64,000 nucleotides of DNA from Ascochyta rabiei (GCF_004011695.2 NC_082407.1:1488001-1552000), one strand, 5' to 3'; counted from the first letter of the stretch, positions 34,715 to 46,329 are shown. Made by a program: numbers and translations. Notes: generated by a model not told the origin, from the sequence alone.

Positions 34715-37700
34715 ATGCTTGGTGAAGATACAATCAGGTCGCTCAAGCGCTCCAAGAGCGATGTCGAGGATCTTGTCCCTATGGGCGAGAGAACTCCGCC
34801 GCGTGACAGCGCTTCGAGCACCCCGCGGAACAGAAGCTCTCGTGCTTTCTCAATAACTCGACTAACTGAGGGATTCAGGAGAAAGGGAAGATCAAGCTTC
34901 AGTCGCTCCAATTCGTCCATCGACAAGGAGACTATTTCGAGCCCTATTGCAGACTCGAGAAGCCCCTTGTGCCCGCCCACCTCCACCGATTCTCTCGCCG
35001 CATCCCCGTCGCCCTTGGTCTCAGCCAGATCCAGCCCAAGCCCTCGCAAGCTCCTCGTAGCTACACGCCCAGCTGCTAAGCACACCTACTCTGTCTCTGA
35101 CCCCACGAATAACCACTCGCCGCCGACTCGACCACGCCTTGCCACCCACGTGCCACCGCCCTTGCTACCAACAGCGTCGAGCTTCGGCAGCGCAGACACG
35201 GTGGTAGGGAGTCCACTCGAGCGCATTGCAGAGACTCCCTTCGACTGCGACCACGATAGTGAGCACCTAGATCTCGACCGATTAGGCAGACAATTGGCAA
35301 AAATGGAGACAATACGAGCTTCGCTGCTGCCGCCGGCCATGACGACGGGCACCAAGGCTCGCGCCATCCAGCAGGCGAAAGAGATGGAAGCGCTGGTTGC
35401 AGAAAGAGCGAAGCGCAGTGGAGACGAGCCGCCGCAATATGACTTCTATGAGCTCATCGGCAAGGGTGCTTATGGACGTGTGTTCAAAGGGTGTGTAATT
35501 GTGGGCCGTTGAGGTAGACATGGCTAACACTGTCCTAGCAAGAGTCGCAATACCGGAGGGCTTGTCGCGATCAAGATCATCGACATCGATACCGTTGACT
35601 ACCAGGAGATGACCACAAAGAACCTGTCCGAGACACTTAAAGAGATCGACATCCTGCAGCAACTCAGGGACAGCAAAGCACGACCATACGTGAACATTAT
35701 CGAGGAAGCAAAGGCAGTTCACAACGAGCTATGGATCATCAGCGAGTATGCCAGCGGTGGTAGTGTGGCTACGCTAATGAAGCCAATGGCCATGCTCAAG
35801 AACCCTGGACCCGGACTACCAGAGAAATTCATCATTCCAATTGCCCGTGAGCTAGCGCTTGGTCTGAAATACATCCACGAAGCCGGCGTCTTGCATCGAG
35901 ACATGAAGGCCAATAATGTTCTTATTCTGGAAGACGGTCGCGTACAGCTGTGCGATTTTGGTGTGTCCGGTACTCTAGAGCCGCAGAAGTCGAAGCGTAC
36001 CACCATTGTAGGCACGCCCTTCTGGATGGCTCCCGAACTTCAGCGAGAATGGATCAAGGATGCAGACCCACACAGCTTAGCGAAGCCCAGAGAGATCTTG
36101 TATGGCTCTGAAGTCGACATCTGGGCATACGGGTGCACAGTGTACGAGATGGCCTGTGGATTTCCACCGCATCATCGGAGCGCACCATTCGATCTGCCAA
36201 ACGCTGGAGTACCTCTTCTCGAGGGCGAGCGGTATTCAGACGAGCTGAAGGACTTTTTGTCTTTTGTGCTTCAGCCTGATCCTCAAGACCGCCCAACACC
36301 AGATGAAATTCTTGAGCATGTTTATCTCAAAGACACCACCAAGATGTATCCGACCGTGATCCTGGTAAAGCTAGTGGAAGACTACTACCTCTGGGAGCAG
36401 CAAGGTGGTGCTCGTCAGTCACTTTTCAACGTCTTTGGTGCACAGGCTCCCGATCCGCTCGCGCCAGAGAATGAAGATGAGGATGATGACGATTGGACGT
36501 TCAGTACTTCAGATGAGTTTGAGCAAGAGCATTTACCGCAGTTCTCCGACCCGTTCGTAGGCGGTGATGCGAGGCAGTCATATACTGGTATGGGTCTACC
36601 TCCGGTGGCAGACATGGGTCGCTTCGAACAGTTGCAAGCCCGTTTCAAGGAAGAGTCGATCACAAGAGGACAGAGGCGTCTGAACAAGCTGTTCGACACA
36701 GAGACAACACCCTACAGATACAGTATGATCGACGAGGATGATGATGGTGGCAAAGGGCGTCCACCTTCAGACCTGGTCCTGCGCGATTTCAATCCCGGCG
36801 CACCGAACAGAGAGACAGTCATCGACTTGGACTTCTCCCTCCCATCAACCGATGACATGCCCAGCATTGATCTTGGTGAGGTACCTACCATCAAAGCAAA
36901 CCGCATGAAGAGCTTATTGCGTGAGATGGAAGAAGAAGATGCCCGCGAGATCGCTCGTGAGAAAGAGGAACGGGAACAACGAGAATTCGAAGAAGAGAAT
37001 CAGCTCACGAAGCGTGCGACACGAGACTGGACATTTCCGTCTGCACCCGACAATCGCAAGACGCAAGAGTGGACATTTCCATCGATGGAAGCTCCAGCAG
37101 AGGAGCCAGACAACCGAAAGACGCTGGAGTGGTCTTTCCCTGCAGCGGAGCCGCCAAATCGCAAGACGATGGAGTGGTCGTTTCCAGCTGCTGAGCCTCC
37201 AAAGCCAAATCGAAAGACGGTTGAGTGGACATTCGATGCCGCTATGGCAGAAGCCAATTACGATGCCCCAAGAAACCGCACGTCCCGTCGTCGTGAGACC
37301 AAGGAGTACATATTCCCCGCAGCGACCGCACCAATCGACGAGAACAGAAGCACTATGGACTTCTCGTTTCCCATGCGCAGTCCAAGTCCCAAGAGAACAC
37401 GGGATGGTAGTGGGACAGTGCTAGACTACCCATCCCAGCCTACACTGGGTCCTGGCTTCCGACCAAGTCTGCGACATGCTGCGACAGAGCCACCATCTGA
37501 CGACTTTCCACGTGTGAGCTCAGACCCGAACTCACCATTGCGTTCATCGATGATAGATCTTGATATGGCTTCGGTTGAAGACTACCGCCCGTCAACATCT
37601 GGATCAGAGTCAACCTACACTGGATCCATCTACACTGCGAGCGATAACCCCTTCAACCTCGAAGACCAGGTCCAGCTGTCGCAGAACAACCACCGTGCCT

Positions 37701-38518
37701 CATTCCATATGAAGTCACAGTCCGAGCCTAATCACGCTGTCCAAGGCCTGCTCACGCCCCAGCAATACGACGAGCAAGGTCTTCCCACAACCCAGGACCC
37801 TCACCACCCAAGCATGCACGCTCGTGGCGTGTCCTCCGTATCACAAATGCAGGCTCACCCTAAACCGCCAGCAACCTCGATCCCACCACTCGCCGCTCAC
37901 CGCCCGAACCAACGCTCCCAGCAGACCTGGGATGGCTGGTCCCATACGCACGCCTACGGCCTCGGCAGCGACGACCAATCCCCCGCTATGAGCGTAACGA
38001 CGGATACTTCGCTCGAGGAAGAAGACGTCGATGAACTCTGGGATACGTTCGAACGCCTCACGCTCCAGGCGCAGCGCAAATACCAGTCCTACGCCCCCTT
38101 GCGCTCGAGCAGACGAACGGAGAGCAGAGACGACATGTTGGACCCCCGCGCCGCCGGCCTGGGCCTAGGCGTAGGCAGCGACACAGACGACAACTACCCT
38201 TACACCTCCGACTCGTCATCACCGCCCTATGCGTTCCACCGTCACAGCCGAGTCAGCGCGGGACCCAACGGGCGCCCACTCGTCGAGTTCCCGATCCCCA
38301 GGGGCCCCGACGTCGAGGCGCTGCTGGGCGTCGAAAGCGACCCGCGCGTCATGCAGGACGTGCTGCTGAAGAGCGCCATGGAACTCCGCGACGGCACGCG
38401 AGCCAGTAGGGATCTGCTGCGCGCGATGCGGTTGAGCGAGGTGGAGGAGGCCGCGGCCGCGGCCGCGGACGACGTCGATCACAGTACCGTGCGATTGCCT
38501 AGTCGGGGGAGAGAATGA
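34715..38518 (+). CDS. Ste20/GCK-family serine/threonine kinase with a repeat-bearing tail
   Basis: Two exons, 34715-35490 and 35539-38518, giving 1251 residues. The intron falls inside the glycine loop region. Residues 1-240 are a Ser/Pro-rich extension. The kinase domain spans about residues 245-530: I-G-K-G-A-Y-G-R-V (loop), VAIKIIDID (Lys), LHRDMKANNVL (catalytic loop), LCDFGVSG (Mg-binding), GTPFWMAPEL (activation end). The GTPFWMAPE wording and HRD-M-K-A-N-N point to the Ste20 group, nearest to GCK kinases such as Kic1/Nak1, which feed the RAM/MOR polarity pathway; the exact orthologue is uncertain. The tail of about 720 residues is mostly disordered, with an acidic helix after the kinase domain, seven degenerate N-R-K-T-x-E-W-x-F-P units (about residues 752-880) and an Ala run (AAAAAADD) near the end. 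Confidence 0.88.
37015..37385 (+). repeat. tandem peptide-coding repeat in the kinase tail (NRKT-x-EW-x-FP)
   Basis: Seven degenerate units in frame: TRDWTFPS, NRKTQEWTFPS, NRKTLEWSFPA, NRKTMEWSFPA, NRKTVEWTFDA, RRETKEYIFPA and ENRSTMDFSFPM, with spacers of 4-30 residues that vary in length. The middle four are closest. Codons differ between units, so the repeat has been kept at the protein level rather than arising from a recent DNA duplication. Confidence 0.85.
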
Positions 38519-39008
38519 GCATCTTGGGAATCAACGTGCTGAGACTTGGGGGGGGGACAAAAAGGGACGGCGCATTGGCGTTTGAGGTACTTTACCTAGT
38601 ATGTCTGCGGTGCTGCACAAGGGTTGGTGGCACGGCACGCTTGAGCTGGCGCCATGGTACTAGATCACGTAGACGATACGATAGGACGCGAGCCCTTGCA
38701 CGCACTGGCACACAGCGCATAATGTATAAAGAGTTAGTATTCAATGTTTTTTTTTAATTGCCTTTCAGAGGAGTCTATGTGGGTGCCTCCCCTCTTCCCC
38801 AATCCGCGACATGCCCGTTCCGACCTGGGCAGATGGATCGAATCGTAAACCGCACATGGCAACGCAAAGATACGTGGATGGCATCAAGATTGCGCAGAAA
38901 AGGCTCAACCCCAGCGCCGAGCTATGCAAGAAGAGGATGCCCATGTCCGTACCCGCACTGTACTGTGAAACGCCGTGTAGATGGAAAGCAAAATACGCAA
39001 GATGATCA
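38519..39008. other. convergent 3' intergenic region
   Basis: 490 bp between the kinase and RRN3 stop codons. A G run near 38550 and a T run near 38750 are visible. No gene was recognised. Confidence 0.45.
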
Positions 39009-41039
39009 TCAGAGACTCGCCTCTGTGCTCCCGTCGTCGAGGTCTTCAGGTGTATCGGCTGCGACGACCGGCTCAGCGTCGGACTGAGACTCGTCTTCGT
39101 CTTCGTCGTCGTCGTCGTCTTCCTCTTCTTCCTCGTCCGAATCCTCGTCATCGTCGTCGTCTTTTTCTACCGGCATCCCCGGCACCGGTTTCCACTGCAC
39201 GTAGTCCTGCTCGATCCAGCGCTTGCTTCGGGGCAGCACGTAAGGATCAAATGGGAAATACGCGTCGAGCAGGAACATGTCGTCGCCTCGCTTCTGGCTC
39301 AGCGCTGTTTCCCGCCCGCCGATGCCGCCCAGGTACCCGCCGGTCATGCTACGCGCGAGACGTACGCGTTTGTTCGTCTCGATCAGGGGGTACACGTACA
39401 GAAAGCGCAGGTGGTGCGCCATGCGCGCGAACTGGCCAACAATGGACGGCGCGCAGATTTTCAGCGGGTTCAGCTTGGAGAAGATGTTGCGCCGGATGAT
39501 GTCCTGCACGTTGTTGTACCATGCGAAATCGCCCTCGTGGTAGATGATGTCCTCGTCCGTGGGCGTGTGGCCGTCCGGTGTGACAATCAGGTCGCGCCAC
39601 CGGAAGCAGAATGTGTACAGCAGCGCCTGCGAGATGGCGTAGTATGTGCCATAGCGGCGCAGGTCGGGTCCTTTGCAAGAGGGCTCTTGTTGGATGCGCA
39701 GGCGCTCCAGGTGGTGGCAAAGCAGGTCGAAGACGTCCCGTACCACGGCGCCAGAGACGTGCGCACCTCGTGCGATGAAAGAGGCGAGATAGGCGGCGGC
39801 CGCGACGCGGAGAATATGCGGGCGTAGTTGGTCGAAGGCGAGGTGCGAGCAGCAGCCTGCGAAGCGCTCGGTAAGATCGGCGGAAGTTTGGCTGAAGTGG
39901 AAGAGGAGGAACTGCACGTGTCGCGAGCGGTAGGTGGGAAGAATTATGGCGGCGAACTGGGAGAGGAGGCTTTCGAAGAGCTCGTCGCTGTCGAAGAGGT
40001 CATTCTTTGCAAAGACGGAATCGTAGTGCGCGAACAGCAGGTCCATGACTGCATCGAGCTTCTTGACGTTGTCCTGAATCTGTCGTTTTCGGCGGTCCTC
40101 GGGCTCCAAGCTCTCCTCGCTCGATACAGACTCGTTGTCGCTCATATCCTCCTCTTCAGCATCGTTAATTGCCCGCCCCACCAGCTCTTCCTCATCATCC
40201 TCGAGGTCATCCATGTCGGTCTGGATCTGAACATCGATCTTGACGATTTTGTCGGTCACCAGTGACAAGATCTCTCCCTTCAGCTCTGTGCAGTACTCGG
40301 ACACGTGCAAGATGTTTCTTATGTACTGTGTGTGCGCCTTCGCTGTGTCGTCGGAGAAGGGAAAGGTGGAGGCGATGATGGGTGCGAGGTACGTGCTCGC
40401 CATGGGGCTCTGTCGCAGGAAGGAGCTGAGGCATTCGTGTATCCGCTGTGTGAGGCGGGGCCGCTGGATGGGCGGGTCGTCTTGTTGCCTGGCGGCAGTG
40501 GAGGGCGAGTTGAGGAACATGGACACGAGCATCTGAAAGACTGTCGACATGTAGGCAGGGTGCACCGAAAGCAGCGAGCGCAGCAGGTTGCGGTACGAGC
40601 GCACAAAATGCTCATTGCGGGCTATCCAGCTGCAATCGATGATTGCATGCACGAGTCCTTTGCAGTTGTAATCGAGCAGCGGCACAACGTCGGTGAGAGC
40701 GATGACGTATTTTTGCAGGAGCGCAGAATGAGCTGTGCCAGGTGCCGTGGGGGAGTCTGAGAAGAGAGTGCGCAACTGGTCGTATTCGCCCTTTTCGCCT
40801 GCCGCATGCTTTTCAATGGCCCGCCGCACTTCCTCCGCCACCAGGTCCATACTCTTCTCCACGTCCGTGACTATGCGCACGTCGACATCGGGGTCGAATG
40901 TGACACGGCGGCGCTTGGCCTGGGCCAGGCCGTCGTTCTCCGCGTCGGAAGAGGCATCACGTTGCTTGCGTTTGAGGCTGCTGCTAACGGTGGGAGCCAT
41001 GAAGTTGGCCGGTTTGCGGGCGGCAGCGAGAGAAACCAT
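39009..41039 (-). CDS. RRN3: RNA polymerase I initiation factor Rrn3 (TIF-IA)
   Basis: Single exon, 676 residues (yeast Rrn3 has 627). It bridges RNA polymerase I and core factor at the rDNA promoter and is the growth-regulated step of rRNA transcription. Family landmarks: Q-K-Y-V-I-A-L-T-D-V-V-P-L-L-D, a W-I-A-R-N-E-H-F-V-R-S-Y region, the paired helical (HEAT-like) body, H-V-Q-F-L-L-F-H-F, A-A-Y-L-A-S-F-I-A-R-G and Q-A-L-L-Y-T-F-C-F-R-W-R-D-L, then N-P-L-K-I-C-A-P-S-I-V and S-Y/A-Y-F-P-F-D-P-Y-x-L. Acidic loops occur in the middle (about residues 285-325, Asp/Glu/Ser) and at the C-terminus; in homologues such loops carry regulatory phosphosites. An N-terminal KRKQR plus AKRRR is a likely nuclear signal. 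Confidence 0.93.
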   Translation of the reverse strand: MVSLAAARKPANFMAPTVSSSLKRKQRDASSDAENDGLAQAKRRRVTFDPDVDVRIVTDVEKSMDLVAEEVRRAIEKHAAGEKGEYDQLRTLFSDSPTAPGTAHSALLQKYVIALTDVVPLLDYNCKGLVHAIIDCSWIARNEHFVRSYRNLLRSLLSVHPAYMSTVFQMLVSMFLNSPSTAARQQDDPPIQRPRLTQRIHECLSSFLRQSPMASTYLAPIIASTFPFSDDTAKAHTQYIRNILHVSEYCTELKGEILSLVTDKIVKIDVQIQTDMDDLEDDEEELVGRAINDAEEEDMSDNESVSSEESLEPEDRRKRQIQDNVKKLDAVMDLLFAHYDSVFAKNDLFDSDELFESLLSQFAAIILPTYRSRHVQFLLFHFSQTSADLTERFAGCCSHLAFDQLRPHILRVAAAAYLASFIARGAHVSGAVVRDVFDLLCHHLERLRIQQEPSCKGPDLRRYGTYYAISQALLYTFCFRWRDLIVTPDGHTPTDEDIIYHEGDFAWYNNVQDIIRRNIFSKLNPLKICAPSIVGQFARMAHHLRFLYVYPLIETNKRVRLARSMTGGYLGGIGGRETALSQKRGDDMFLLDAYFPFDPYVLPRSKRWIEQDYVQWKPVPGMPVEKDDDDDEDSDEEEEEDDDDDEDEDESQSDAEPVVAADTPEDLDDGSTEASL

Positions 41040-41656
41040 GTTGGACGGAGAGTGGGTTACGGAGTCGTCACATCGGAGCAGCTACAGGAGAAAACAAAAA
41101 GGAAGCCCGTTTGGCAGGGCGTTTGGGAGAGCGCGGTAGGATGGTGAACCTTCACACACGCGACATTGCACAGACGGCGGGGGCTAACTTAGCGTCTGGG
41201 CGTTCAACTTTTCAGCGGGTACCCTTGGAAAGCTTTGGTTCCACAACTCACCTCCCATAGGTTGGAAGATGAGAACAACAGGAAGTTGGGATGGATCGGA
41301 CAGAAGCGGTTACAGTTGGTTCCAGAGGATCACAGCAGCGGGTTGCATTCTATTGCTTTCTATGCAAAGGGCTGCAATTGTCTTTTGTGGTACATTCCAT
41401 ACGTCTACGCCAGAGACTTTGCAGTCTGGACCTGCCGCAATCAACGTGATCTGCTTCTGATGTAGTGGACGCAGTGATTGAAATTTCGGCATCATTCCAG
41501 AAATGGCTTTGTGCAGGAAGTAAGCTCTGTGGTAAGGCGGGGGTGTCTGCCAGGGCCACCATGTTCGCCGCCAACTTGCTGAGGTCGGCCCATGGGAGAG
41601 CAGCAAGACCTGTCTCAAACATGATTGATCATAGGTAGGCTTGGAATGGGGAAACC
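41040..41656. other. intergenic, nothing recognised
   Basis: 617 bp between the RRN3 start and the cyclophilin stop codon. It should hold the RRN3 promoter and the cyclophilin 3' untranslated region. Open frames of 60-120 codons on both strands lack family features. Confidence 0.4.
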
Positions 41657-42721
41657 TTACATCTCTCCACACTGCGAGATGACAATATCCTGCACTGGCT
41701 TTCCTTCCGGATTTGCGACGGTCCTCGTGTTCTCGATCTTGGTGACAACCTCCATGCCTTCGATGACGTTGCCGAAAACTACATGCTTGCCGTTCAGATG
41801 TGGTGTTCCGTGCTTTGCTGTGATGATAAAGAACTGGCAACCGTTTGTCTATGATTATTGTCAGAGCTGCGATGGAGTTGTGCTAGCGGGAAAACTTACG
41901 TTCGGCCCACTGTTGGCCATTGACAACAACCCAGGCTTGTCGTGCTTCAATGTGAAATTCTCATCGGCAAACTTGTCGGTTCCGTAGATGGTCCTGGAGC
42001 CGGTGCCGTTACCGTTGATGAAGTCACCTCCTTGGATCATGAAGTTCTTGATCTACGCGCGAATTAGTATGCACTGAGAAGATTCATGATCAGCAGCAAG
42101 TAGATCCACAATGCGGTCAAGAGGGTCAAAAGGGTCAAGAGGATCAAGAGGGTCAAAAGGGTCAAGAGGATCAAGAGGGTCAAGAGGGTCAAGAGGGGTC
42201 AAGAGGGGTCAAGAGGGGTCAACAGAGGTCAAGAGGGGTCAACAGAGGTCAAGAGGGGTCAACAGAGGTCAACAGAGGTCAACAGAGGTCAAAACAGGTC
42301 AAAACAGGTCAAAACAGGTCAAAACAGGTCAAGACTAGAAAGGCCACTTACTACACGATGGAACTTGCAGCCCTTGTAGCCCTGTGGCTGACCACGGTTG
42401 TTCTTGGTCTCTCCAGTACAGAACTGACGAAAGTTCTCAGCTGTCTTTGGCACGACATTCTTGTAGAGTTCCATCTGAATCCTCCCCAACTTTTCCCCTG
42501 CCAGCGCATGTTAGCCAGCTCAGCGGGGATGCAGGATCAGGATTGCGACAACGGTGACGGTGAGGCCAAGACTAGGCCCAAGTAGGCCCAAGAGAGAGGC
42601 GTGGTGGAGGATGGCGCGGGGTGAGGGGTGTGCACACCAGCGTCTGGAGAAAGCGGGACGTACCTCCTAACGTGACATCGAAGAAGACGATTGGATTCCT
42701 ATCCTCGGCTGCGTCGGCCAT
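41657..42721 (-). CDS. PPIH/cyp3-like: cyclophilin H-type peptidyl-prolyl isomerase
   Basis: Four exons: 42721-42664, 42497-42352, 42052-41900 and 41848-41657, giving 182 residues. The protein catalyses prolyl cis-trans isomerisation. The fold landmarks are complete: [43 protein letters not shown] (catalytic Arg in FHR and the Q-G-G-D-F loop), [19 protein letters not shown], the active-site [10 protein letters not shown] and the C-terminus VISQCGEM. The N-terminal extension with N-P-I-V-F-F-D-V and the C-terminal SQCGEM match cyclophilin H (U4/U6 snRNP-associated), so a role in the spliceosome is likely, though cytosolic cyclophilin A types are similar. Introns 1 (166 nt) and 2 (299 nt) are unusually long for this window; intron 2 is mostly a minisatellite. 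Confidence 0.92.
42114..42333. repeat. minisatellite inside cyclophilin intron 2
   Basis: About 22 tandem units of 9-10 bp on the plus strand. The left part is agggtcaag / agggtcaaa / aggatcaag (9 bp), the middle aggggtcaag and agaggtcaac (10 bp), and the right acaggtcaaa (10 bp). Together they fill about three quarters of the 299-nt intron. On the transcribed (minus) sense the units read as cttgacccct-like, pyrimidine-rich and each containing TTGAC. Confidence 0.95.
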
Positions 42722-43930
42722 GGCTGGGGGCGGTGCACAAAGATTGGACTGCAGCAAGGCTTTGAGGCTGTAGGCCTAGATTGATGACGTTAGCTTTTCC
42801 GTGTGACAGTCTGAACGAAGGAAGGAACGAACGAACGAAGGAAGGAACGAACGAATGAGTGGACTCGATCAAATGCAGCCCGGAGACGTCGCGAGCCGGA
42901 GCAAGTGCGCGCCGAAGGTGTATGGAGAGGGCGAAAAGTGGTGCAGCAGCAGGGAACGCTCGACCTGCTTCGGCGAGACTGTAGACAGGATAAAGGCACG
43001 AGCCAAGCTCAAGGCGTCCTAGCCTACGGTCTCCACCTGAACAGGGGTCCGTGACCTGCTGCAAGCCTGCCTGCCGCTTTGAGCGCGAAAGCGAAAGACC
43101 AGCCAAAGGACGAGCTTCATAGCTTCAGAACTTCAGAGCTTCAGAACTTCAGAGCGCACGAGCGGTACACAAGGCGTCTGCAACCGCAGCGGTGCTCCGG
43201 CGGTCCAGCCGTGTGTGCAGTACCTAATTATGCGCTGGCCCGAGAAGGAGGGAATGAGGTTGCTTGTTTCGAGACCCTGAAGGGTTCGTAACACGATTCA
43301 TGCTGGGATCTGACCGCGCACGCCTTGGTCAGGCTCCGGGCATCTTGCCTGGCCGTGGCTAGCGAGCGTGCTGCGGCGGCCCTCTTTACTCTTTATCCTG
43401 TGCCCTGTCGCTCCTCCCCAGCCCCGTTTCGACCTTCACCTCCCCTCGACGCTCGCCGTCGCACTCGACCTGATCGCTCGCACAGCGCCGCACAGCGCCT
43501 GCAGACAGACCAGACTGTCGAGAGCGCATGGCCCAGCGAGCTATTGTGCCAACTCCCATGCAACCGCCAGTCGCTGCTGCAGTCGCTGCCTTTTAGTCAG
43601 CCCGTCGCCACTGCGTAGCTGCCCAGCACCCGCAGTCGTTGCCGTCACCACCACCGACTCCCGTCCCACCGGTGCGCACGATTCCACGGCTCCACCCAAA
43701 TCTCGACAACGTCGCTTTGCCTGCAGCACGTCACCCCTTCGCGGTCCTTGTCTTGTGCCGCGCTTTTCGCTTTCTTGTTGTTGCTTTCGTGTCGAACACA
43801 CCTCGCCGTCCGCATCCGGCTTCCCGCTTGATACCTAGGCTCGCCGGTCCTCTCGCAGCACTTGCCTTTCCTGCGTTGGAAAGAAATTCTTACATAGCTC
43901 TATGAACCCTTAGATCTAAAACACCCCTCA
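42722..43930. other. intergenic region with several short tandem repeats
   Basis: About 1.2 kb between divergent genes. It has a tetranucleotide-like (gaac/gaag)n tract at 42813-42857 and a 16-bp perfect repeat (agcttcagaacttcag) at 43121-43136 and 43137-43152. The right half is CT-rich and probably the leader of the RING-H2 gene. No coding region is supported. Confidence 0.5.
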
Positions 43931-45309
43931 ATGTCGTCTACCGTCTCCTCGGCGCTCTCCAGCGCCAGCAGTGCTACTGCGAACAACCCAGCCACAAGCC
44001 AACCAAACGGTGGTGGTGGCGGCGGCGGCGGCGGCGGCGGAGGTCCAACAAGCTCGCCGTTGCTGTTCTTCGTTGCCCTGGGCTTTGGCGTAGTATTCAC
44101 AAACTTATGGTAAACACATTGCCAGCGCCATGCGTGAAGACTCATCCGGCTGACACTTTCTGCAGGATCATTGTCGGTGTGAAGTACTGCTTCAGGTACA
44201 ACCGTCGCCGCGCCGCCGCCGCTGCTGCTGGCGAGAATGGCGAACCCATCGACATGGCCACCATGCCGCGACCGCACAGGAGAAGGAGGGAGAAGAAGCT
44301 GATGACCATGGACGAGGTCAACGAGCAGTTCCCATTGTCCAAGTACAAGCAATGGAAGTCGAGTCGAGAAACCAATGGGCTGCCTCCAAACGGTGGCATT
44401 GCGACCGCACCGCAGAGCAGAGCCGTCAGCATCAAGGACGTCGAGGCTGTCATCCCTGCCAGGGAAGGCGCCGCGAGTCCTACGCCTGGTACCGCACTCT
44501 CCATGGCTCGTGACGATATTCAGAACCCAGCGGCATTACCCAGAGCTAGCATGTCACCGGCCGAGGCGAAGGAGACTACCGCAGCCTCGAAGAAACCCGA
44601 GGATGAAAAGTCGCCTATCGAAAGGACCGAGACCGTTGACACAACTGGGAAAGATACGGAGCCAGGCCACGTTCACCGCGAAGACGACGAGTCTGATGAC
44701 GAGGATGATCCTATCCGCACAGCTACTGCCCCAGAGTTGTTAGCCGAGCCTGGTGACACCTGTGCCATTTGCTTGGACACACTGGAGGACGATGACGATG
44801 TGCGAGGTCTTACCTGCGGCCATGCCTTCCACGCTAGCTGCGTCGACCCATGGCTGACAAGCCGTCGTGCCTGCTGTCCCCTCTGCAAGGCTGATTACTA
44901 CGTCCCCAAGCCTCGTCCAGAGGGTGAGGTCGCTGATCAGGCGGGCGCAGGTCGTCGCCCTGGAGTGGGTGTACGATCGCCCTCATCGCCTCAGGCGATA
45001 TGGACCAACTCCCGCAACGGTTTGTTCCGCTCGCGTGTTGTCATTATCGGCAACCCAGCGACTCAACAGACCCAGCGCGCTGATCGCTTTGGTCGTATGA
45101 GCCGACCCAGTCGACAAACTCGCTCTACGACTGGGGATGCGACACAGCAAACAGAAACTACTGAAAATTCGGGGTGGGCGTCAAGACTCAGAGGAAACAG
45201 GACACAGGGTCCAACCTTCTCGAACTGGTTTGGCCGCGGCCGTAACGAGCCGCAGTCAGACAGTACCACTCAACCCACACCCGGCCAGCTTGAGGCTGGT
45301 AACAGGTAA
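43931..45309 (+). CDS. membrane-anchored RING-H2 finger protein (putative E3 ubiquitin ligase)
   Basis: Two exons, 43931-44109 and 44166-45309, giving 440 residues. The intron joins TNLW to IIVGVKYCF in frame, in the middle of a single membrane segment (about residues 43-68, SPLLFFVALGFGVVF plus IIVGV). A Ser-rich start and a run of 12 Gly precede it. The RING-H2 domain is at about residues 257-298: C-A-I-C-L, T-C-G-H-A-F-H-A-S-C, W-L-T-S-R and C-C-P-L-C-K, with spacing C-x2-C-x14-C-x1-H-x2-H-x2-C-x10-C-x2-C. The region between is acidic and disordered, and the tail is Arg/Thr/Gln-rich. One membrane span plus a C-terminal RING-H2 resembles ATL- and Tul1-like ligases of endomembranes; the substrates are unknown. 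Confidence 0.88.
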
Positions 45310-46329
45310 CCGTCATATGACAAATACGATTTCACATTTTCTTCACACGAATCCTCACGCTTCCCATGATCACACATTCAGCCAGCACTTGTTCGCAGTC
45401 AGCATCTCCACTTCACCTGGGGCGTTGGAGCCACACACCAACGTGGTGCTTTTTCTGCATCTGCGTCACTTTTGAGCATTGCGCTACAGCGTATTCGCAT
45501 TGGAATCAGATTCTTGGGTTTGGACACATGAGCGTTGGCTGCATAGTCAGGGCGAACGGACTGTAGATAGCATCGCCACTTACTCTGCAATAATACATGC
45601 GGGCTCTTGAACAGATGGGCTCGAGTTCGTCTTTTGACCTACCCTATGATGTTGAGCCTGATGTTCCGTTACATGCACACTATGCGAGATGCATTGTGCA
45701 CAGAAAGGCTCGCCGGAGGACCACGCAACAAGCCAGCCATAACACTCGCTACCTTCCGACAGGCCTCGTGTGCCCAACCCAACAAAGGACCGTACGTCGA
45801 GACCAAAAAGAAGCCCGGTGGAGTAGGCATGTAGCACGGTCGGCGGAGAAAGCGCACCGATCTGCACAAATGGTGGAGATCCTCGTGCCCTGCGTTTCAT
45901 CCATCCATCCTCAGACGGCTTCTTACCTGTCACATCGTCTTCCGACCAGCTCGATCATGTCCAGCTCCAGCTCCAGCTCCAGCTCCAGCTCCATTCACAC
46001 CAGGATTGTTAAAGCCGACGATGGAAAGGGCTGCACGCGTATTCGATGACGATGGCTGGGCTTGGGTCGATACCCTGTACTATTCGACAAGCTGACCACT
46101 GCACATGGCTGGCGTGCTTTTCATCCGTTGGCGTGACATGGGGGAGACGGCGGCTGACGGCTGGCGGCAGGAGCCCCACGCTAGATCTGTCCGTGTCGCT
46201 CTCTAGAGCTTCCCATGTTTGTTTGGGGGCCGAGGTAGACATGTCGTGTCGACGGGAGGCGAATGTATATCAAGATGATGAGCTTCGATTGCAGGGGTCT
46301 TTGGGGATGTACTGCTCGATGTGCCTCGC

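Noticed and set aside
39411..40265. open frames on the plus strand across RRN3
   Set aside because: They mirror the conserved single-exon RRN3 gene on the minus strand, which matches its family over the whole length.
42114..42333. CRISPR-like regular array
   Set aside because: Units are directly adjacent with no unique spacers and the genome is eukaryotic; it is a minisatellite.
42111..42338. 75-codon plus-strand open frame of Arg/Gly/Ser repeats
   Set aside because: It is a read-through of the minisatellite inside the cyclophilin intron. The unit length shift from 9 to 10 bp changes its frame, so no coherent protein repeat is kept.
45597..46049. 150-codon plus-strand open frame with a Ser run
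   Set aside because: The Ser run is an (agctcc)n microsatellite and the rest shows no domain, splice logic or plausible composition.
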